The notes under the pieces were generated by a model. That model did not search any database, was not told the origin of the DNA, and saw nothing but the letters and a program-made list of their open reading frames with translations. A DNA stretch of 27,738 nucleotides from a virus: IMG/VR virus record IMGVR_UViG_3300037493_002212, positions 1-27,738 of that record. The stretch is one strand, 5' to 3'. Of this stretch, positions 23,173 to 27,738 are shown piece after piece. The position numbers and the translations under genes are program-made. The stretch's first letter is position 1, and every line of letters starts with the position of its first letter.

Positions 23173-24294
23173 ATGGTTGGAAACGTTCATATTATCGGTC
23201 AAATCGGAAACTCCTACAAAGAGGACGGATCGATCCTTGAGAAAGGAGTCGAACTTGTTGACGTTATTTCACAAGTCGAGCCTTTGAAAGATTGTGAAAT
23301 AATCAACGTATGGATTAATTCAGGAGGAGGACTTGTTTCGGTAGGCGACGAAATCGCAAATTATCTGGCCTCAAAGAAAAATGTCGTTACAATCGCAGAC
23401 GGTTTTTGTGCCTCAATCGCTACAAAGATACATTTGTCGGTTCCGTTGGAAAACCGAAAAGTGGTTGCTGGAACTCAATACATGATCCATAATCCTTTAT
23501 TCTCGGAGATCAAAAACGCGAACGCGAACGACTTGAAAGAGGCTGCAGCGGTTTTGGAACCGATTCAAAAAGGACTCGTTTCGATGTACGTCAAATCTAC
23601 TGGAACATCAAAACAAGCGATCCAATCATTAATGAATTTGGAGTCTTCACTTTCGGAGGAGGATCTTATTAATTTGGGTTTTGCTTCGGAGATAATCAAC
23701 AAAGTACAGTTGAAAGCGGTCGCGTTTATCGATCAAAAAAAAGTAATCAATTCAAACACAAATATGTCAAACGTTAAACTAAACCTTTTTCAAAGAGCGA
23801 TGGCGAAAGTCAACGGTCGTGAAATTAAGGCGATCGTGGAAGATGTTGAGCAAGGGACAATAGAAACTCCTTTCTCAGATCTTATGGTCGGAGATCCTAT
23901 TATGTTAGGAACCGAAGCTGCTCCAGCTGATACTTACGTATTAAGCGACGGAACACAAATCGTTGTTACCGAAGCTGGTATCATCGGAGAAATTATCGCT
24001 GCGAGCGGTGATCCTGTTGAGTACACGGATTTGATGAACAAAATCGCTGAATTACAAGCTGAGAACACGGCTTTGAAATCGGAGAAAGAAGCACAAAACG
24101 CTGTAATTGCAGAAATGGAGAACGAACACAACGAGGTTCTGGCGGTCGTTAATCAGTATAAAGCGAAAGACAAGTCGTCTTTTGTTCCTCCAGCTGCGAC
24201 GGCTTCTTTCAAAAGAACTCCAGGAGGAGAACCTTCAAAAGTTGAGGCGTTGGCGCAACGTAGAGAGGAATTAAAAACCAAAAAAACAAAATAA
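23173..24294 (+). CDS. ClpP-type prohead protease with fused scaffold-like tail
   Basis: A 373-residue protein. The first 190 residues follow the S14 (ClpP) pattern: INSGGG (48-53), the nucleophile in GFCAS (Ser81) and the histidine in MIHNP (His106). A strand-rich linker follows with DTYVLSDGTQIVVTEAGIIG at about 258-277. Next comes a coiled coil at about 290-330 (for example MNKIAELQAENTALKSEKEA), and the basic end is typical of internal scaffolds. This reads as a protease-scaffold fusion that directs capsid assembly and then removes the scaffold. It lies four bases before the capsid gene. Confidence 0.83.
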   Translation: MVGNVHIIGQIGNSYKEDGSILEKGVELVDVISQVEPLKDCEIINVWINSGGGLVSVGDEIANYLASKKNVVTIADGFCASIATKIHLSVPLENRKVVAGTQYMIHNPLFSEIKNANANDLKEAAAVLEPIQKGLVSMYVKSTGTSKQAIQSLMNLESSLSEEDLINLGFASEIINKVQLKAVAFIDQKKVINSNTNMSNVKLNLFQRAMAKVNGREIKAIVEDVEQGTIETPFSDLMVGDPIMLGTEAAPADTYVLSDGTQIVVTEAGIIGEIIAASGDPVEYTDLMNKIAELQAENTALKSEKEAQNAVIAEMENEHNEVLAVVNQYKAKDKSSFVPPAATASFKRTPGGEPSKVEALAQRREELKTKKTK

Positions 24295-24297
24295 GAA

Positions 24298-25389
24298 ATG
24301 GCACTTTTTGATCCAAATGAATTAAATTTCAACGGTGACGAGTTAAAATCGTCAGCAACAGCCGTATTCGAATCTGCGTTCAGTACGCAGGCAGTCGGAG
24401 AATTGATGACCGTGGTTAACGGAATCAAAGCAAAAACACAAATCGCAATTTTAGGTCGTTTCACAAGTTTACTTGGTAACGGTTCAGGACTTTGCAAAAC
24501 GGAAGGGAGAACGGTCAAAACTTCAATGTCTCAAAAACTTTGGGAACCAGCAACGGTTTCTGATAAAATTGGATATTGCTGGAACGACTTGAAAGGAACT
24601 TTCTGGATTTGGGGGACGAAAAACGGAATCGCGAAAGCTGATTTAACTGCGACGGATTTCTTGATCTACATTGAGGAGTTATTGACGGTTGAATTAAAAG
24701 AAACGGTTTTGAGAATCGGATGGTTTAACGATACAGACGCAGCGAATTTCAATGATTCACCTGCCGGAGTAATTACGAACACAACTGACCTGGCTTTCTT
24801 CAATAAGATTGACGGAATATGGAAACAGTTGTTCACAATCGGAACAGCAAACGCTGCAAGAATCACTTCAGTTTCTTCCGGAATTACAGCGAAAAACGGT
24901 CAAGCGAATTATACTCTTCAGGCATTTGACGCAACCGATACGACGAACAGAATCGTCATGAAAACTTTGGAGAACATGGGCTATGAGGCTGACTCTCGAT
25001 TGATGGAACAGGAGGGAATTGTCTACATCGCGACGAAATCCGTGTATGACCAATACCAAAAAGAGTTGAAAGCAGCGAACATTGCCTACACTACAGAGAG
25101 ATTGGAAAACGGAATGACTCAACTTATTTGCGGTGGTATCACAATCGTTCGTTATGAGTTTTGGGATCGTATGATTAAGGCTCATTTTAACAACGGAACA
25201 AAGTACCACATTCCTCACCGTGTTATCTTGGCAAATCCAGATAATTTGCAAATCGGAACGGAAGATGAGTCGACTTTGTCTGAGTATAAAGTATGGTTCT
25301 CGGAGGACGACGACACCGTGTATGTAAAGTTTCAATTCGACATCGACGCGAAAGTGATCGAGGATGAAATGGTCCAAATGGCATACTAA
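24298..25389 (+). CDS. Major capsid protein
   Basis: A 363-residue protein directly after the protease-scaffold gene. The sequence begins MALFDPNELNFNGDELK and has the long helical/extended N-terminal part and a C-terminal ITIVRYEFWDRMIKAHF then YHIPHRVILANPDNLQIG. These last blocks are typical of HK97-fold capsid proteins of Bacteroidota phages. Protein length is normal for the fold. A strong terminator follows its stop, consistent with high expression. Confidence 0.82.
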   Translation: MALFDPNELNFNGDELKSSATAVFESAFSTQAVGELMTVVNGIKAKTQIAILGRFTSLLGNGSGLCKTEGRTVKTSMSQKLWEPATVSDKIGYCWNDLKGTFWIWGTKNGIAKADLTATDFLIYIEELLTVELKETVLRIGWFNDTDAANFNDSPAGVITNTTDLAFFNKIDGIWKQLFTIGTANAARITSVSSGITAKNGQANYTLQAFDATDTTNRIVMKTLENMGYEADSRLMEQEGIVYIATKSVYDQYQKELKAANIAYTTERLENGMTQLICGGITIVRYEFWDRMIKAHFNNGTKYHIPHRVILANPDNLQIGTEDESTLSEYKVWFSEDDDTVYVKFQFDIDAKVIEDEMVQMAY

Positions 25390-25396
25390 AAAATCG

Positions 25397-25426
25397 GAGG
25401 AGGATTTAAGGATCCTCCTCTTTTTT
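25397..25426 (+). terminator. Intrinsic terminator after the capsid gene
   Basis: GAGGAGGAT (25397-25405) pairs perfectly with ATCCTCCTC (25412-25420) around TTAAGG, followed by six T residues (25421-25426). It lies eight bases after the capsid stop. The stem closely resembles the hairpin at 7607-7635. Confidence 0.78.
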
Positions 25427-25448
25427 CAAAACCTTTTAAAAAATAAAG

Positions 25449-26207
25449 ATGAAAACTTTAAATTTAATTATCTCAATTTTGTTCGTCGTCCTTTCCTTGT
25501 TGTTAGGTAGTGCGATCGTTTCCTTTGCTGGAGTCCCTCCAGTTCTTTCCATTGCGATTGTTTTCGGTTTTGCCGTTTCTTTTGCCCTATTGGAAAAGTA
25601 TTCGTTTAAATTCCGCTCCTTTGGATATGGGCTCTCGTTTGTTACGGTTTGCGGTAAAATATCGGCCAACATTACGAAATCTTGTACAAATCCACTTCAA
25701 GCAGGAGTCAGGGATCGAGCGATCATTATCAATTATACCGATTTACTAGACAAGGTGTATGCAACCGACGGAGAAACGATTGAGGATATTCTTCTAAACT
25801 CTGGAGCGACCGCATTTCAAATTGACGGGAAAAATAACTCGATCAAACCAAAAGCCACAATGATAGGACAAGCCTATGAAAATATGTTTGATCATTCCGT
25901 CGAGGTTATCGGATTCGATATTTCTCCCGAAACAAAAGCGGAACTAAACGCAGGGAAAAACGGTCGATACATAATCATAACCGAGAATTATTTCAAAGGA
26001 GACGCAGGAGAATCTGCCTTCGAGGTTTACGGATTAACGACGGGACTTGAGATCACCGTGATTGAAAGAGATCCAAATGATCAAGATACTCAAGGAGCGT
26101 TTAAAATTACATTCATGACGAAAACCAACAAGGAGCCGAAACTACCGAACGGATTCTTTGACACGGATTACGCGACAACAAAAGCAATTGTCGACGGCCT
26201 TTTGTAA
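25449..26207 (+). CDS. Structural protein with N-terminal membrane domain
   Basis: A 252-residue protein. Residues 4-48 form two hydrophobic segments (LNLIISILFVVLSLLLGSAI and PPVLSIAIVFGFAVSFALL). From about residue 66 the sequence changes to CGKISANITKSCTNPLQAG and is soluble and beta-rich to the end. The second part resembles structural proteins that follow the capsid gene in Bacteroidota phages and normally start near the CGKIS block. Here no ATG, GTG or TTG lies in frame just before that block, so the two parts appear fused. Whether the membrane part is kept or removed is unknown. A terminator precedes and another follows. Confidence 0.6.
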   Translation: MKTLNLIISILFVVLSLLLGSAIVSFAGVPPVLSIAIVFGFAVSFALLEKYSFKFRSFGYGLSFVTVCGKISANITKSCTNPLQAGVRDRAIIINYTDLLDKVYATDGETIEDILLNSGATAFQIDGKNNSIKPKATMIGQAYENMFDHSVEVIGFDISPETKAELNAGKNGRYIIITENYFKGDAGESAFEVYGLTTGLEITVIERDPNDQDTQGAFKITFMTKTNKEPKLPNGFFDTDYATTKAIVDGLL

Positions 26208-26230
26208 TTAAATAAAAAATTGTAATTTTA
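26201..26230 (+). promoter_or_regulatory. Candidate promoter overlapping a terminator
   Basis: TTTG (26201-26204), an 18-base spacer and TAATTTTA (26223-26230) are one base from the TTTG/TAnnTTTG consensus. Transcription would start near 26237, inside the left arm of the hairpin at 26230-26256, which gives a short leader of about 24 bases before the ATG at 26261. Confidence 0.42.
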
Positions 26231-26260
26231 AAGCGTGGAAACAAATTCCACGCTTTTTTT
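26230..26260 (+). terminator. Strong intrinsic terminator abutting a start codon
   Basis: AAAGCGTGGAA (26230-26240) and TTCCACGCTTT (26246-26256) are perfect 11-base complements around ACAAA, and seven T residues run from 26254 to 26260. The next base begins the ATG of the following gene. It would end transcription from the gene at 25449. Confidence 0.82.
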
Positions 26261-27097
26261 ATGGAAGAATTAATCGAAAGAGTAAAAGCAAGTGAGCCGT
26301 TAAAATCCGTATGGAGACAAGATCCTCAATCTATTCAATGGAAAGAGGCTTCGAAATTAAACAAGATCCTAACAGGCCTACCTCTCAACACTTCGGCAAA
26401 ATGCGACTGCATCGAAGATCTTTTTTTTCTACTAAAAAGAGAAAACATAATCGAAAAAATCGAACAAAAAATGGAAAAGAAATTCTTTTTGAAAAAAGGA
26501 AAGCTGCTTCAATCCGCAGACTTTGCAAACGTCGGAGAACAATCTTCGGACGAGTTAATGATTAAGGCCTTGAAGAGATCTCCAGGACTGATCAAACATT
26601 TTAAAACCGTTCCTGACAATTGGAGGGAAATCTGCGGACTCGACGAAGAGAAAGCAACGGAAGGAAAGGAGACGGAAGGAAAGTCTCTCTATGATTCAAG
26701 AAAAGAAGCCTTGATGCCTTTTTGGGAATTCATGAAAGAGGACCATCTTTCAATTGATTTCGGAGCGTTGCCTAAAGAATCATTCGACATTATCCTTCAA
26801 GAAGTTGAGGAGGCGTTCGATAAAGCTCAAGAAGAGCAACTTTTAAACGCTTCAAAAGGAACTGAAGATCTTGGAAAACCTGGAGATTCTGACGCAAACA
26901 AAAGCGACGAAGGGAAAGAAGAGTCGAAAGAGATTAACAGTAAAACCGATGAAAAGTCAACGGTTCCAACTTTTGACGAATTAAATGTTTTACAAGTGTC
27001 TCAATTAAGACAATTGATGATCGATAAAAATGTCGAAATTCCGAAAAATATCTCAAGAAAAAAGGATCTCATCGATTTTATCATCAAACTAGGATAA
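26261..27097 (+). CDS. Hypothetical protein with C-terminal SAP/HeH-like motif
   Basis: A 278-residue, very acidic and basic mixed protein. The ATG lies directly after a terminator T run, so there is no normal ribosome-binding region. An N-terminal helical domain includes LTGLPLNTSAKCDCIEDLFF. The linker at about 195-240 is low-complexity K/E/S. The C-terminal 35 residues (NVLQVSQLRQLMIDKNVEI, then NISRKKDLIDFII) match the two-helix pattern of SAP/HeH/LEM-type DNA-binding motifs, as in Rho and small phage proteins. It precedes the portal gene by 13 bases. The role is unknown; DNA or portal binding during assembly is possible. Confidence 0.55.
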   Translation: MEELIERVKASEPLKSVWRQDPQSIQWKEASKLNKILTGLPLNTSAKCDCIEDLFFLLKRENIIEKIEQKMEKKFFLKKGKLLQSADFANVGEQSSDELMIKALKRSPGLIKHFKTVPDNWREICGLDEEKATEGKETEGKSLYDSRKEALMPFWEFMKEDHLSIDFGALPKESFDIILQEVEEAFDKAQEEQLLNASKGTEDLGKPGDSDANKSDEGKEESKEINSKTDEKSTVPTFDELNVLQVSQLRQLMIDKNVEIPKNISRKKDLIDFIIKLG

Positions 27098-27110
27098 AAA
27101 CTTTTTTATA

Positions 27111-27738
27111 ATGGCAAAAGTTAAAGCAACCGCAAACAAGATCGAAAAAAGAACTTACAATCCAGAGAATAAATCTCTCGGGATTTTGAACTATGATTTC
27201 GATAATCGCTACACTCAAAGAGTTGAGGACATTGTCAACGACTCTGGGACTGCGACAACTTGTCTGCGGTTGTTTTCTCGTTTCGTTATGGGAGGAGGAG
27301 TCAAGGATCTTGAGTTCTATAAAGCAAGGATAAACTCCAAAGGCTTAACAGTCGACAAGTTCCTTCGAAAGATTGTCAAATCAAAAGGGACGTTTAACGG
27401 GATAGCTGCTCATATTAATTACAACGCTTTAATGCAAAAGGTCGAGATCAATTTTCTACCTTTTGGATATTGTCGTCTCGTTGGTGAATCCAACGAAGAA
27501 CACGCAGGAAAAATAGCGGTTTATGATGACTGGGGAATGACTCAAAAGAAGTCAATCAAAAAACAAGACATTATCTGGATCAACCAATACAATCCAGACA
27601 CGGTTCTTCAGGAGGTTGAAATCGCTGGTGGTTGGGAAAACTACAAAGGCCAGGTTTTTTATTGGACTCCCGAAGGAATGGAATATCCTCTTTGTCCTTT
27701 CGACTCGGTTCTCGAGGACATGATCACGGAGGCTCAAT
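27111..27738 (+). CDS. Portal protein, N-terminal part (partial)
   Basis: The gene runs off the right edge after 209 codons. The ATG at 27111 follows an A/T-rich gap. Residues include NPENKSLGILNYDFDNRYTQ, then VNDSGTATTCLRLFSRFVMG, FLPFGYCRLVGE and IKKQDIIWINQYNPD. This order (a pair of helices with residues for clip/wing entry, then a strand pattern and the I-x-W-x-N block) is that of Bacteroidota phage portal proteins, which form the dodecamer at the head vertex where the terminase docks. The remainder lies outside the window. Confidence 0.75.
   Translation, partial: MAKVKATANKIEKRTYNPENKSLGILNYDFDNRYTQRVEDIVNDSGTATTCLRLFSRFVMGGGVKDLEFYKARINSKGLTVDKFLRKIVKSKGTFNGIAAHINYNALMQKVEINFLPFGYCRLVGESNEEHAGKIAVYDDWGMTQKKSIKKQDIIWINQYNPDTVLQEVEIAGGWENYKGQVFYWTPEGMEYPLCPFDSVLEDMITEAQ

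Noticed and set aside
24868-25377. A 169-residue open frame on the minus strand opposite the capsid gene.
   Set aside because: It mirrors a highly likely capsid coding sequence, its residues show no domain, and it has no promoter or start context of its own. Long antisense frames are common here because of codon use.
1-27737. Stop-codon reassignment, as known in some gut phages of Bacteroidota.
   Set aside because: TAA, TGA and TAG all end genes cleanly at tight overlaps with the next start, so the standard code fits throughout.
1-27738. CRISPR array, insertion sequence, integrase or attachment site.
   Set aside because: No regularly spaced repeats, transposase or recombinase motifs and no long direct repeats were seen. 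Attachment sites cannot be judged without the flanks.

Overview
The window is a contiguous piece of a tailed double-stranded DNA phage or prophage. It is densely packed, with 36 of 38 genes' direction shared: almost everything reads on the + strand, many genes overlap by 1 to 19 bases, and no gene-free stretch reaches 300 bases. The host is most likely a member of the Bacteroidota. Three observations support this. Several upstream regions carry the TAnnTTTG type of -7 element. Start codons are preceded by A/T-rich sequence and not by Shine-Dalgarno sites, although AGGAGG-like strings are common inside genes. Many of the proteins look like families common in phages and prophages of Bacteroidota. 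The standard genetic code applies (TAA, TGA and TAG all act as stops).

Region 1 (1-7602) is DNA metabolism. It opens with the tail end of a phage DNA methyltransferase. A DnaD-like replication protein and a probable second primosome protein follow. Next comes a recombination block: an SbcC/Rad50-like ATPase with a CxxC hook, an ASCH-domain protein, a RecT annealase and a YycJ/WalJ-like metallo-beta-lactamase-fold hydrolase that could be the partner exonuclease. Three poorly known genes end the block at a hairpin. Two transcription starts here share an identical 13-base palindromic element, a candidate operator.

Region 2 (7648-9982) is a run of seven small genes of unknown function. Three encode proteins with a single membrane segment, one of them with a lipobox-like cysteine, and they are the only visible candidates for lysis or envelope functions. 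The first gene (7648) is clearly more AT-rich than its neighbours.

Region 3 (9979-20064) contains terminase small and large subunits, then neck/tail completion candidates, several tail proteins and a 933-residue tape measure protein. Region 4 (20088-23096) is an accessory block between the tail and head modules: a small helix-turn-helix candidate, an unknown protein, two glycosyltransferase-like proteins, a left-handed beta-helix acyltransferase and, on the minus strand, an MptE/DUF115-like Rossmann protein. Region 5 (23173-27738) is the head module: a ClpP-type protease fused to a scaffold-like tail, the major capsid protein, a membrane-anchored structural protein fusion, an unknown protein and the start of the portal gene. 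The portal therefore lies after the capsid gene and far from the terminase.

No integrase, repressor of a known family, tRNA, CRISPR array, insertion sequence or recognisable endolysin is visible, so the lifestyle cannot be decided from this window. All functional calls rest on reading motifs and family resemblance by eye; no database search was run.
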